Assembly: GCA_021783275.1 (NCBI GenBank)
Contig: JAJXUA010000004.1
Coordinates: forward strand, 1-52,134
DNA: 52,134 nt
Origin: Pseudomonadota bacterium
GTDB taxonomy: Bacteria > Pseudomonadota > Gammaproteobacteria > Burkholderiales > Thiobacillaceae
Reading direction: 5' to 3'
Shown: piece after piece, positions 9,268 to 17,558 of the stretch
How the letters are laid out: each line of letters starts with the position of its first letter
Position numbering within the stretch: position 1 is the first letter of the stretch
Made by a program: the position numbers and the translations under genes
Notes under the pieces: generated by a model
Database searches by the model: none
The model's input: the letters and a program-made list of their open reading frames with translations, nothing else
Told to the model about the DNA's origin: nothing

Positions 9268-10172
9268 GCATTCCATACATACATCTCCTCGGGGGCCGGT
9301 TCGAATACATGCGCGTGGGCAATATCCGGCAAATGGGCGAGCGAACGGAATTCGGAAGCAATCGCCACATAGGCGTCGGTTTCGGCGACCACTGCGGGTT
9401 TGCAGGCGAAGGGGTCACGGATCAGCGCCAGCTGGTCTGCGGTCCCCATGAGAAAAGTGTAGAACCCGTCCAGTGCTTCAAAGCCTTTCTGCAACGCCGC
9501 TTCGAGCCCGTCCCCTTCGCGCAGTCGCCACTCCAGAAAGCGGCATGCGGCCTCGGTGTCGTTATCGGTCTCGAAGCGGATGCCATGGGGTTCAAGCATG
9601 CGACGTACGCCATTCGGGTTGGACAGCGAGCCGTTATGCACCAGGCAAAAATCCTCGCCTGCAGTGAAAGGGTGGGCGCGGTCCGGCGTCACGGCGGATT
9701 CAGTCGCCATCCGGGTGTGGCCGACCAGATGGCTGCCCGTGAGTTGCTCGAAGTCATAGCGTGCAGCGACTTCGGCAGGGGCGCCGGTATCCTTGTACAG
9801 ATCGATCACGCGTCCGGTCGAGAGGATATGCAGTTGCGGGGCGTGCGCGCGGATCCAGGCTTTGACCGATTCGGGGCTGCCGGGCACGCTGAGGACAGCA
9901 TGATTGCCGTGTGCCACGAACGCGGTGCTGATACCGAGCTGCGTCCTGAGCGCCTCGCCGAGTCCGCTCCAGTCAAAATCGGCACCGGCATCGGTCTGGC
10001 CCGAATAGAGGCTGAGCTTGCGCGCCTCGCCAGCAAGCGGGGGCGTGAACACCGCGAGTCCGGCCGAGTCGGGGCCGCGCCCGGTCATGCCGATCAGCAT
10101 CGGAACCATCAGCGCACCGAGCCGGGATTGCAGCGCCGGGTCTTTCACCAGCAGGCCGACGATTCCGCACAT
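9264..10172 (-). CDS. mgsA: N-methylglutamate synthase subunit A (class II glutamine amidotransferase domain)
   Basis: 302-aa class II (Ntn-type) amidotransferase. Translation must begin MCGIVGLLVKD so that Cys2 becomes the N-terminal nucleophile, which fixes the start at 10172. Other glutaminase landmarks are GRGPDSAG, GHTRMATESAVTPDRAHPF and LVHNGSLSN. In the N-methylglutamate pathway it acts on gamma-glutamylmethylamide and passes methylamine rather than ammonia to the synthase subunit. It lies 11 bp after gmaS and overlaps mgsB by 4 bp. Confidence 0.9.
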   Translation of the reverse strand: MCGIVGLLVKDPALQSRLGALMVPMLIGMTGRGPDSAGLAVFTPPLAGEARKLSLYSGQTDAGADFDWSGLGEALRTQLGISTAFVAHGNHAVLSVPGSPESVKAWIRAHAPQLHILSTGRVIDLYKDTGAPAEVAARYDFEQLTGSHLVGHTRMATESAVTPDRAHPFTAGEDFCLVHNGSLSNPNGVRRMLEPHGIRFETDNDTEAACRFLEWRLREGDGLEAALQKGFEALDGFYTFLMGTADQLALIRDPFACKPAVVAETDAYVAIASEFRSLAHLPDIAHAHVFEPAPEEMYVWNA

Positions 10173-10183
10173 GGCATGTCCTT

Positions 10184-11512
10184 TCAGAAAAATTCCAGAT
10201 AGTGGTCGACTTCCCACTCCGACACATGGCGCATGTACTCGATCCATTCCATGTGTTTGAGACGGAGAAACTCATCTGCCAGCACACCCAGTGCATTGCG
10301 GATGACCGCATCGCCCTCTAGCGCCCGCAGGGCTTCATGCAGGGTCTGCGGCAGCACGCCGATTTTCGCTTTCTTCAGGTCGGCGGGAGAGAGGTCGTAG
10401 AGGTTGACGTTGTGTGGCTCACCCGGATCGAGCGCCTGCTCGATGCCATCGAGCCCTGCTGCGATGACGGCAGCCGTCGCCAGATAGGGATTGCAGGCAC
10501 CGTCGGGCATACGCAGTGTAAGCCGTCCGCCGGGGATGCGCACCATCGACGACCGGTTGTTATCGCCGTAGCTGATGTAGGCGGGTGCCCAGGTCGCGCC
10601 GGTGAGCGAGCGTCCGACGACCAGCCGTTTGTAGGAGTTGACCGTGGGCGCACAGATGGCCGCCAGCGCCGGTCCGTGTTTCAGTAAGCCGGCGGCAAAC
10701 TGGTAGGCCAGGGGAGACAGATCCAGGCCGCGCTTGTCCTTCCTGTCGAGGAACAGATTGCGTTTGCCCTGCCACAGACTCATGTGCATGTGCATGCCGT
10801 TGCCGGGCAGGTTGGCAAAAGGTTTGGGCATGAACGAGCAGATCAGGCCCAGTTCGCTGGCGATTTCGGCAGCGGCCATCTTGAAGAAAATGTAGTGGTC
10901 GCACGATGTCAGACAGTCGGCATAGGTGTAATTGATTTCGAACTGACCGTTCGCGTCTTCGTGATCGACCTGATAGACATCGATTCCGACCGCAATCAGG
11001 CTTTCGACCAGCCGGTCGAGAAACACCCGCGAGCGCGACAGCCCCTTGTAGTCGTAACAGGGCTTGGCGAGGGTGTCACTGTCCTCGCACGGCATGATCT
11101 TGCCGCTGATGCCGCGTTTTAACAGGGAAAACTCGGGCTCGAGTCCTGTCATCAGGGTCAGTCCGGTTTTTTTCAGCCGCGCGATCTGCCGCTTGAGGAT
11201 CACCCGCGCGTCGAAATCCCAGGGTTTGCCGTGCACATGGCCATCGCAGACGATTCGCGCATAGCCCGGTTGCCATGGCACCAGCGTAAGCGTGCCGAGA
11301 TCACCGACTGCCATGTAATCCGGTCCGTGCGGTTCGATCCCGAGTCCCCACACCGCGAAACCGGCGAAGCCTGCACCTGCGTCCAGAATATCGTCGAAGT
11401 GCGCGACCGGCACAGCCTTGGCCTTGGCGGTGCCGTGCATATCGACAAACTGCGCCAGCACTGATTTGACCTGGTGGCGTGCCAGAAACTTCTTGGCGTC
11501 TGCGCGATTCAT
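10184..11512 (-). CDS. gmaS: Gamma-glutamylmethylamide synthetase (glutamine synthetase family)
   Basis: 442-aa member of the glutamine synthetase superfamily, the length of known GmaS enzymes. It ligates glutamate and methylamine with ATP, the entry step of the N-methylglutamate pathway. Visible GS features include the metal-site region [22 protein letters not shown], the ATP/phosphate-contacting block NSYKRLVVG...APAYISYG and the late [10 protein letters not shown] block. Context separates it from glnA: it lies between the NMG dehydrogenase and NMG synthase genes, 12 bp after mgdD and 11 bp before mgsA. Methylamine specificity is inferred from this context. Confidence 0.92.
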   Translation of the reverse strand: MNRADAKKFLARHQVKSVLAQFVDMHGTAKAKAVPVAHFDDILDAGAGFAGFAVWGLGIEPHGPDYMAVGDLGTLTLVPWQPGYARIVCDGHVHGKPWDFDARVILKRQIARLKKTGLTLMTGLEPEFSLLKRGISGKIMPCEDSDTLAKPCYDYKGLSRSRVFLDRLVESLIAVGIDVYQVDHEDANGQFEINYTYADCLTSCDHYIFFKMAAAEIASELGLICSFMPKPFANLPGNGMHMHMSLWQGKRNLFLDRKDKRGLDLSPLAYQFAAGLLKHGPALAAICAPTVNSYKRLVVGRSLTGATWAPAYISYGDNNRSSMVRIPGGRLTLRMPDGACNPYLATAAVIAAGLDGIEQALDPGEPHNVNLYDLSPADLKKAKIGVLPQTLHEALRALEGDAVIRNALGVLADEFLRLKHMEWIEYMRHVSEWEVDHYLEFF

Positions 11513-11524
11513 GAGGCGTTTCTC

Positions 11525-12022
11525 CTAACGTGGGTCGGACAGGGACAGTGCGTGTATCACCTCAGCCAGGGTGTCGCTGAGCCAGGTACCGTAGGTGTGG
11601 TCGCACCAGAGATAGCAGCCAGGAATATCCTGATGAAGTTCGGGGATGAGCGTGACAGTGACGCCTGCCATCGAGGTCAGCAGGACGGGCCGGGTCACGG
11701 GATCCAGCGCCAGGCAATCCACACTGCAGGTTTCCAGTAGCAGTGCGTTAAGCTGCCCGCCGCGCAGATACAGGGCGGTATCCTGCCGCAATACCGGATA
11801 GACGCCGGGGGCGAGCGTCGTATCGAGTGCGGCTGCCTGCGGCCCTTCGACCAGATATTCGCTCTGACCGAGCCGGGCGATCAGCCCGCTGGACAACGGC
11901 TGCCAGCAATTGCCCGACTCCGGTACCAGCAGCCCCAGATTTTTCAGCCAGGCGGCCGCGCCCGGTCCCTTGACGCCCGCGCGCGGCAGGTGTGACTGAT
12001 CCGTCAAAGTGAGCGCATTCAT
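11525..12022 (-). CDS. mgdD: N-methylglutamate dehydrogenase subunit D (sarcosine oxidase gamma-like)
   Basis: 165-aa SoxG-like protein (MNALTLTDQSHLPRAGVKGPGAAAWL), a fragment-like relative of the GCV-T fold. GLLVPESGNCWQPL, IARLGQSEYLVEG and the ending EVIHALSLSDPR fit the gamma subunit. It is structural in the heterotetramer and carries no cofactor motif. Start at 12022 overlaps the mgdC stop by four bases. Gamma subunits diverge quickly, so the call leans partly on position. Confidence 0.85.
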   Translation of the reverse strand: MNALTLTDQSHLPRAGVKGPGAAAWLKNLGLLVPESGNCWQPLSSGLIARLGQSEYLVEGPQAAALDTTLAPGVYPVLRQDTALYLRGGQLNALLLETCSVDCLALDPVTRPVLLTSMAGVTVTLIPELHQDIPGCYLWCDHTYGTWLSDTLAEVIHALSLSDPR

Positions 12023-14865
12023 GCCGTGACGCCTGCGTGCTGTCGCTGGTTGTGCGGATCCAGGAACGGCGTCGGCACGACTTCCGCTTCAAGCAGCGTG
12101 CCATCGGTGAGGCGGATGGTGAAGCGACTGCCCGGCAAGGCCAGTGCGGGGGGGACATAGGCCAGACCGATCTGTCGCGCCAGCGTGGGAGACCAGGCGC
12201 TGCTGGTAACGCGGCCTGCAATCTCGTCGTGGAGGATCACCAGATGGCATTCCTGCGGGGCAGGGCCACGATAGTCTTCAGGTAACGCAAAGCCGACCAG
12301 TTGCTGTTGCCGTGGCTTGCTCGCCATGATTTTAAGGCTGCGCTGGCCGATGAAGAACGGCTTGTCCATTTTGACTGCCCAGTCGAGTCCGGCTTCACTG
12401 GGTGTGGTCAGTCCGTCGGTATCCTGACCGATGATGACATGGCCTTTTTCCAGCCGCAGCCGCCGCTGGGCTTCCACGCCAAAAGGTCGAATGCCGCAGG
12501 CACGGCCGGATTCCATCAGCGTCGTCCACACGTGTGCGCCATGCCCGGCGGGCACGTGAATTTCCACGCCCCATTCGCCCACGAACCCCACCCGCATCAA
12601 TCGCGCCGGCACGTCGCAGACCCGGCCTTCGCGGACTGCGAGGAACGGGAAATCGAGGTCTACATCGGTGTGCGGCGCGAGCACCCGTCGTGCCTGCGGC
12701 CCGGCCAGATTCATCGCAGCCATGGCTCCGGTGAGATTGACGATGCCACAATCCAGTTGCCACAGCGTATTCCAGCGAGACAGTTCGCGGTACACGGTCA
12801 CTGCCCCGGCAGTGGTCGTCGTAAAGTAAAAATGGTCGTCGGCCAGCCGCGCCACCACGCCATCGTCGATGACCACGCCGCTTTCATCGCACATCACCGC
12901 GTAACGCGTCATGCCCACCTTGAGCCCGGCGTATTTCGACACGTAGACGCGTTCGAGGAACTCGGCGGCCTGCGGTCCGCGGATTTCGAGTTTGCCGAGG
13001 GTGCCGACATCGATCAGGCCGACTTTTTCGCGCACCGCCCGAATTTCGCATTCGATGCAATCCGCACGCGACTGTCCGGGCAGCGCATAGTATTCCGGGC
13101 GTTGCCACGTGCCTGCCGGCATCCATACTGCGCCTGCAGCCGCATGCAGCGCGTGCATCGGCGTGCGCCGCTCGGGCGTGAAGCCGCGACCCGCCAGATG
13201 CGACATCGGAACCGGATGGTAGAAGGGCCGCGCCGTGGTGGTGCCGACTTCGCCGGGGGTCGAACCGGTGGCACGCGCCAGCACCCGCAGTGCATTCATG
13301 TTCGAATGCTTGCCCTGGCTGGGGCCCATGCCTGCGGTGGAGTAACGCTTCATCAGTTCGATGTTGTCGAACCCCTCCTGGATGGCGTTTTCCAGATCGA
13401 CGAGCTGCAAGTCCTCGTCAAAATCGACAAAGTTCTTGCCCTTCGGGTGCGACACGACCGGCCAGGGGTGACTCGGGGCATCGGGTTCGGCGGGGATGTC
13501 CGGACGGCATGGCGTGCCGAACCCGCAATACGCCGCCGCCGCGCTGCCGGCGCGCGTGCCGTCGAGTCGTCGTGACCCGGCGGTATGCGCACCATTGACC
13601 CGCCCGCAGGCAAAGAGACCGTCGGGCAGGTGCGCCGGGACGAATTGATGCACGGCCGCGTCATAGCGCATCTGGGCACCGGCCTGGTACAGCAGGGGGG
13701 CGGCGGGTGCCCAGCCGACACTCATGAAAATGCCGTCGCAGCTGATTTCGCTACACGCTGTGTGGCAGTCGAGCGGTGCAATTCGCGCTCCGGATACCCG
13801 TCTGCCCCCTGCTGCGGGCAAGGCCTCGACCAGCACATGACCGGCAAAAAGTGGAATCGCGTGCGTGGCGAGCGCGGCGACATGCGCTGCCGGAACCTGC
13901 ACGCGCAGATCGACGACTGCGGCGATGGTGATGCCTGCCGCAAGAAAATCTTCGAGCGCCAGATAGGCGTCGCTATTGGCAGCAAGCAGCACCACACGCT
14001 TTGCAGGCTGCACGGCGTAGCGGCGAATCAGGCGCTGCGCCGCCGATGCCAGCATCACGCCCGGCAGGTCATTGTTGCGGAATACCGCCGGTTGCTCGTA
14101 GGCACCGCTGGCGACGACGACAGCGCGTGCACGCAGCTTGGTGATGCGATGGGGTTCGACCAGCGGGATCCAGTGGTCGGCGTAATAACCTGCGGCCACG
14201 GTGGCGGTGAATACGCGGATGCGCGGATGTGCGCTGACTTCCGCGATCCTGCTGGAAGCCTCCCAGGCACTGCCACCGAGGTGGGCGTGCTCGTCGACCA
14301 GGACGACGCGTGCCCCCTGTTCGGCTGCGGTCCAGGCTGCGGTGAGCCCGGAAGTCCCGCCACCGACGACGAGCACGTCGCAAAAAGCATAGCGCTTGGG
14401 GGTGCGCAATCGCGGCTGGGCCGTGTCCACCCTGCCCAGTCCGGTCATCGCGCGAAACATCCGTTCCCAGAGCGGAAACAGGCGTTTACTGTAAAAGGCC
14501 TTGTAGTAGAAACCCACGGGAAGAAACCGCGACAGATGCCCAAGGAGGCTGCCCGGGTCATAGGCGAGCGTGCCGAAGGGATTGATCGCCGTGAGCGACA
14601 GCCCTGCCGTCAGCGGCGTGACATCGGCACGCACATTCGGGATGCCGCCAGCCTGCATCAGGACATTGATGTCATGGTTGGCGGCCGACAGCACACCGCG
14701 GGGCCGGTGATACTTGAACGAGCGGCCCAGCTGGCCCACGCCGTGGGCGAGCAGCGCACTGGTGATGGTGTCGCCCTCGAATCCGGTATAGACACGGCCT
14801 TCGAAGCGGAAGCGGAGTGGCCGGCTGCGATCGATCCATTCGCCGGGTTGTGCAGACAGCCGCAT
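12019..14865 (-). CDS. mgdC: N-methylglutamate dehydrogenase subunit C (sarcosine oxidase alpha-like)
   Basis: 948-aa SoxA-like subunit that, with MgdABD, oxidises N-methylglutamate to glutamate and a one-carbon unit. Domains in order: an N-terminal SoxA region (PLRFRFEGRVYTGFEGDTITSALLA block), a dinucleotide-binding FAD/NAD oxidoreductase with VLVVGGGTSGLTAAW and VVVASGAYEQPAVF, and a C-terminal GCV-T-like folate domain from about residue 570 (YALPGQSRADCIECEIRAVRE...). The folate domain suggests the methyl carbon is passed to tetrahydrofolate. I start at 14865 (MRLSAQPGEWIDRSRP), one base after the mgdB stop; the open frame to 15069 lies over mgdB and looks unlike the family. Confidence 0.92.
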   Translation of the reverse strand: MRLSAQPGEWIDRSRPLRFRFEGRVYTGFEGDTITSALLAHGVGQLGRSFKYHRPRGVLSAANHDINVLMQAGGIPNVRADVTPLTAGLSLTAINPFGTLAYDPGSLLGHLSRFLPVGFYYKAFYSKRLFPLWERMFRAMTGLGRVDTAQPRLRTPKRYAFCDVLVVGGGTSGLTAAWTAAEQGARVVLVDEHAHLGGSAWEASSRIAEVSAHPRIRVFTATVAAGYYADHWIPLVEPHRITKLRARAVVVASGAYEQPAVFRNNDLPGVMLASAAQRLIRRYAVQPAKRVVLLAANSDAYLALEDFLAAGITIAAVVDLRVQVPAAHVAALATHAIPLFAGHVLVEALPAAGGRRVSGARIAPLDCHTACSEISCDGIFMSVGWAPAAPLLYQAGAQMRYDAAVHQFVPAHLPDGLFACGRVNGAHTAGSRRLDGTRAGSAAAAYCGFGTPCRPDIPAEPDAPSHPWPVVSHPKGKNFVDFDEDLQLVDLENAIQEGFDNIELMKRYSTAGMGPSQGKHSNMNALRVLARATGSTPGEVGTTTARPFYHPVPMSHLAGRGFTPERRTPMHALHAAAGAVWMPAGTWQRPEYYALPGQSRADCIECEIRAVREKVGLIDVGTLGKLEIRGPQAAEFLERVYVSKYAGLKVGMTRYAVMCDESGVVIDDGVVARLADDHFYFTTTTAGAVTVYRELSRWNTLWQLDCGIVNLTGAMAAMNLAGPQARRVLAPHTDVDLDFPFLAVREGRVCDVPARLMRVGFVGEWGVEIHVPAGHGAHVWTTLMESGRACGIRPFGVEAQRRLRLEKGHVIIGQDTDGLTTPSEAGLDWAVKMDKPFFIGQRSLKIMASKPRQQQLVGFALPEDYRGPAPQECHLVILHDEIAGRVTSSAWSPTLARQIGLAYVPPALALPGSRFTIRLTDGTLLEAEVVPTPFLDPHNQRQHAGVTA

Positions 14866-14866
14866 G

Positions 14867-15124
14867 TCAGGAGCCTGCCTCGTAGAGATAGGTGCGCAGC
14901 ACGAGGTCGCGTGCGGTATCCCGTTCGGCAATGAACCAGGTGTTGGACGGGGTATGGCACCACCATTCACGCTTGATCCCCGGCGCGCCGTTGCGGTTGA
15001 ACACATAGTCGGCCCAGTCGGCATCGCTGCAGGTCGATGGATCCGGCATGCTGCGCAGTTCCCCGCCACATATGAATTCTGTGATCACGCGCGGTCCATT
15101 GACGGGGCAGGTCATGCGTTTCAT
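14867..15124 (-). CDS. mgdB: N-methylglutamate dehydrogenase subunit B (sarcosine oxidase delta-like)
   Basis: 85-aa SoxD-like small subunit, starting MKRMTCPVNGPRVITEF and containing a tryptophan-rich middle (WADYVFNRNGAPGIKREWWCHTPSNTWF). Classical SoxD binds zinc with a CPYCG motif; here it reads CPVNG, so one ligand is missing, although the downstream WWCH is kept. I believe this is characteristic of the N-methylglutamate branch, but cannot check. The ATG at 15124 follows the mgdA stop by two bases; a TTG at 15130 or ATG at 15115 are alternatives. Confidence 0.85.
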   Translation of the reverse strand: MKRMTCPVNGPRVITEFICGGELRSMPDPSTCSDADWADYVFNRNGAPGIKREWWCHTPSNTWFIAERDTARDLVLRTYLYEAGS

Positions 15125-15126
15125 GG

Positions 15127-16368
15127 TCAATGGCCCACTGAGGCCGCGCCCTTTTCGCCGGTCAGCTCGAAGCGCCCGAAGCGCGCAAGACTGAATCCGG
15201 TGATGAGATCGTGGTCCTGATCATGCGCCACGGTGCTCGCCATGGTTTTTCCGCATATCGGTGTTGCCTTGAAGCCCCAGGTGCCCCAGCCGCCGTCCAG
15301 ATAAAACCCTTCGATGGGGGTCTTGCCCATGATCGGCGCGTAATCGGGCGTCATGTCAGCCATGCCGGCCCACTGGCGCATGACCTTGACGTTCGACAGG
15401 AAGGGAAACAGATCCAGCATGTGGGAGGACAGGCCCTCGGCAAAGTCGAGGGTCGAGCGCGTGCTCTGAACCTCATAGGGGTCGAGCGATGCCCCCATGA
15501 TCAATTCGCCGCGCGCCGACTGGCTGATGTAGACATGCAGGCTGCCGGATACCAGGATGGGGTCGAGCCAGGGTTTGAGCGGCTCGCTGACCATGGCCTG
15601 CAGGGGATGCACGTATATGGGCGAGCGCAGGCCCACCATGTCGAGGAGACGAGGCGTCGAACCGGCCACGGCACACAGCACCTTGCCCGTGGCGATATAG
15701 CCGCGACTGGTTTGCACGCCAGTGACCTTGCCGCCCGCCAGCGCGATGCCAAGCACTTCGGTACGCTGGTGAATCTCCACCCCGCGCAGGTCGGCGCCCC
15801 GACCATATCCCCAGGCCACTGCATCATGCCGCGCCACTGCACCGGGGGCGTGATACAGCGCACCCAGGATGGGGGCATGGCCGCCGCAATTGAGATCGAT
15901 GGACGGAGCGGCTTTTTTTACCGCCTCCGGGCCAACCACTTCGGATTCAATACCGTAATGCTTGTTGACCTCGGCCCGCCAGCGACAGGTGCGCAGGGTT
16001 GCGTCCGTGTGGGCCAGGGTGAAATGCCCGCGCCGGGAATAAAACAGATTGAGATTGAAATCCTGCGACAGGTCCTGCCACAACTGTATCGACGCGTCGT
16101 AGAACTTGACGCCTTCCGGGGTGAGGTAATTGGAACGGATGATGGTGGTATTGCGGCCGGTATTGCCACCGCCGAGGTAGCCCTGCTCCAGCACGCACAC
16201 GTTGGTGATGCCATGGTCGCGCGCCAGGTAATAGGCAGCGGCGAGGCCGTGGCCCCCTGCACCGATAATGACCACGTCGTACGATGGCTTCAGGCTGTCG
16301 TGACGCGTGAACATCCGGGGCTCGGGGTGGTGTTCCGACAAGCCGAATTTGAGGAGTCTCCAGGGCAT
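15127..16368 (-). CDS. mgdA: N-methylglutamate dehydrogenase subunit A (sarcosine oxidase beta-like FAD protein)
   Basis: 413-aa SoxB-like flavoprotein carrying the catalytic FAD. A dinucleotide-binding fold near residue 32 reads VVIIGAGGHGLAAAYYLA, followed by EQGYLGGGNTGRNTTIIRSNY, the sarcosine-oxidase block with the covalent-flavin region. The C-terminal FAD-binding end is WAGMADMTPDYAPIMG...YLDGGWGTWGFKATPI. Start set at 16368 (MPWRLLKFGLSEHHPEPR), where beta-subunit homology begins. First gene of the operon, divergent from the XRE-cupin regulator across about 110 bp. Confidence 0.92.
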   Translation of the reverse strand: MPWRLLKFGLSEHHPEPRMFTRHDSLKPSYDVVIIGAGGHGLAAAYYLARDHGITNVCVLEQGYLGGGNTGRNTTIIRSNYLTPEGVKFYDASIQLWQDLSQDFNLNLFYSRRGHFTLAHTDATLRTCRWRAEVNKHYGIESEVVGPEAVKKAAPSIDLNCGGHAPILGALYHAPGAVARHDAVAWGYGRGADLRGVEIHQRTEVLGIALAGGKVTGVQTSRGYIATGKVLCAVAGSTPRLLDMVGLRSPIYVHPLQAMVSEPLKPWLDPILVSGSLHVYISQSARGELIMGASLDPYEVQSTRSTLDFAEGLSSHMLDLFPFLSNVKVMRQWAGMADMTPDYAPIMGKTPIEGFYLDGGWGTWGFKATPICGKTMASTVAHDQDHDLITGFSLARFGRFELTGEKGAASVGH

Positions 16369-16413
16369 GGGCGCAGCTTTTCTTCCTGACGGCGAGGCAA
16401 CGCCATGATGCCT

Positions 16414-16425
16414 GTGAAAAGTAAC
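16414..16425. promoter_or_regulatory. Imperfect operator half-site (GTGAAA-type)
   Basis: GTGAAAAGTAAC shares the GTGAAA arm of the perfect palindrome at 16449-16461. It lies on the mgdA side of the divergent promoter region and could be a second, weaker binding site for the adjacent regulator. Confidence 0.35.
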
Positions 16426-16448
16426 AAAGGTCAACTATTATTCTTTAT

Positions 16449-16461
16449 GTGAAACTTTCAC
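16449..16461. promoter_or_regulatory. Candidate regulator operator palindrome
   Basis: GTGAAACTTTCAC is a perfect 6+1+6 palindrome in the short divergent region between mgdA and the XRE-cupin regulator, 18 bp before the regulator ATG. A CATAAT -10-like hexamer follows at 16468-16473, so a bound repressor would block the regulator's own promoter. Confidence 0.5.
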
Positions 16462-16479
16462 GCATGCCATAATCCACCC

Positions 16480-17109
16480 ATGACCTACGCCCCCGAGCAG
16501 AACGATGCTGATTCAGTGGAGGTGCCGTCGGGTGCGCTTGAACGCTACCTCGGCAATGCCATTCGTGAACTGCGCCAGCAACATGGCCTGACCATTGCCG
16601 AAGTGGCCGATCGCGCCGCCATCAGTCGCGGCATGCTGTCGAAAATCGAAAATGCGCAGACCGCGACCAGCCTCGACACACTCCATCGCCTGGCACAGGC
16701 CCTGGGGGTGTCGCTGTCTGCACTGTTCCGCAACTACGACGTGCCTGAGGGTAGCGCGCAACTGGTCAGGCAGGGAGAAGGCATGGAGGTGGTACGGCGA
16801 GGCACCCGCCGCGGGCACACCTATCATCTGCTGGCCTACGATCAGGGGCCGACCAAACTGTTCGAGCCCTTTCTGATTACCATCGACTCGAAAGACGCGA
16901 CCTTTCCGGTGTTTGAGCACCCCGGCACCGAGTTTCTCTACATGCTGGAAGGCCGCATGAAATACCGGCACGGACAGCACACCTATCTGCTGACACCGGG
17001 CGACGCACTCAGCTTTCGCGGTGAAGTGCCGCATGGCCCGGAAAAGCTCATCAAACTGCCGATCCGTTTTCTTGCCACCATCGTCTATCCGACGCCGGTG
17101 ACGCCTTGA
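16480..17109 (+). CDS. XRE-family regulator with C-terminal cupin domain
   Basis: 209-aa transcription factor. A helix-turn-helix of the XRE type (about 20-78: LGNAIRELRQQHGLTIAEVADRAAISRGMLSKIENAQTATSLDTL) is joined to a cupin sensor domain (about 110-200, with FEHPGTEFLYMLEGRMKYRHGQHTYLLTPGDALSF and PHGP). Proteins of this shape often control amine or amino-acid catabolism and bind a small ligand in the cupin. Divergent from the eight-gene methylamine operon with a perfect palindrome between them, so it is the likely local regulator; the ligand is unknown. Start MTYAPEQNDADS at 16480. Confidence 0.88.
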   Translation: MTYAPEQNDADSVEVPSGALERYLGNAIRELRQQHGLTIAEVADRAAISRGMLSKIENAQTATSLDTLHRLAQALGVSLSALFRNYDVPEGSAQLVRQGEGMEVVRRGTRRGHTYHLLAYDQGPTKLFEPFLITIDSKDATFPVFEHPGTEFLYMLEGRMKYRHGQHTYLLTPGDALSFRGEVPHGPEKLIKLPIRFLATIVYPTPVTP

Positions 17110-17558
17110 ACCCCTTCAGGATCATTGCGGCGCAGCCGGGCGATGTGGCCGATCTGGCCGGATTGCTGGCGGTGCTGTTCGCCATTGAACAGGATTTCAC
17201 GCCTGATCCGGTCCGCCAGCGGCAGGGGCTTGCGCGATTGCTCGCCAGCCCGGCGGCTCATGTCCTGATCGCACGGGATGATGCTGCGCGTGCGGTCGGC
17301 ATGGTCACGGTGCAATTGGTGATGTCCACTGCCGAAGGCGCGCCCTCGGCATGGATCGAGGATGTCGTCGTTGATGCAGCCTGGCGCGGCAGGGGACTCG
17401 GGCGCGCATTGCTGGATGCCGCGCTGGACTGGGCCCGGGCGCAGGGGGCCACGCGGGCGCAGCTGCTGGCTGATCTGGATAATGCGCCGGCGCTGGCGTT
17501 CTACCGCAAGCTGGGCTGGCAGCCCACGCGCCTGGGCGCCTGGCGGCTCAGGCTGTAA
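17106..17558 (+). CDS. GNAT family N-acetyltransferase
   Basis: 150-aa GNAT acetyltransferase. The acetyl-CoA motif A reads VVDAAWRGRGLGRALLDAALDWA (R/Q-x-x-G-x-G/A present), followed by motif B NAPALAFYRKLGWQPT. It begins at a TTG that overlaps the regulator's stop (TTGA), so both are translated together; TTG is unusual but the next in-frame ATG would remove the first strand. The substrate cannot be told. Coupling to the regulator suggests a link with methylamine or glutamate-derivative metabolism, which is inference. Its 3' end overlaps the convergent GGDEF-EAL gene by 11 bp. Confidence 0.82.
   Translation: MNPFRIIAAQPGDVADLAGLLAVLFAIEQDFTPDPVRQRQGLARLLASPAAHVLIARDDAARAVGMVTVQLVMSTAEGAPSAWIEDVVVDAAWRGRGLGRALLDAALDWARAQGATRAQLLADLDNAPALAFYRKLGWQPTRLGAWRLRL

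Noticed and set aside
12301-14934. Long plus-strand frames (424 and 449 codons) opposite mgdC
   Set aside because: Antisense to a complete sarcosine-oxidase-alpha-like gene; composition is that of shadow frames and no ribosome-binding site or family motif was seen.
16369-16479. A second sigma-54 promoter for the methylamine operon
   Set aside because: GG and GC pairs are present but not at 10-base spacing; no NtrC dyad was found, so sigma-70 with the local palindrome is more likely.
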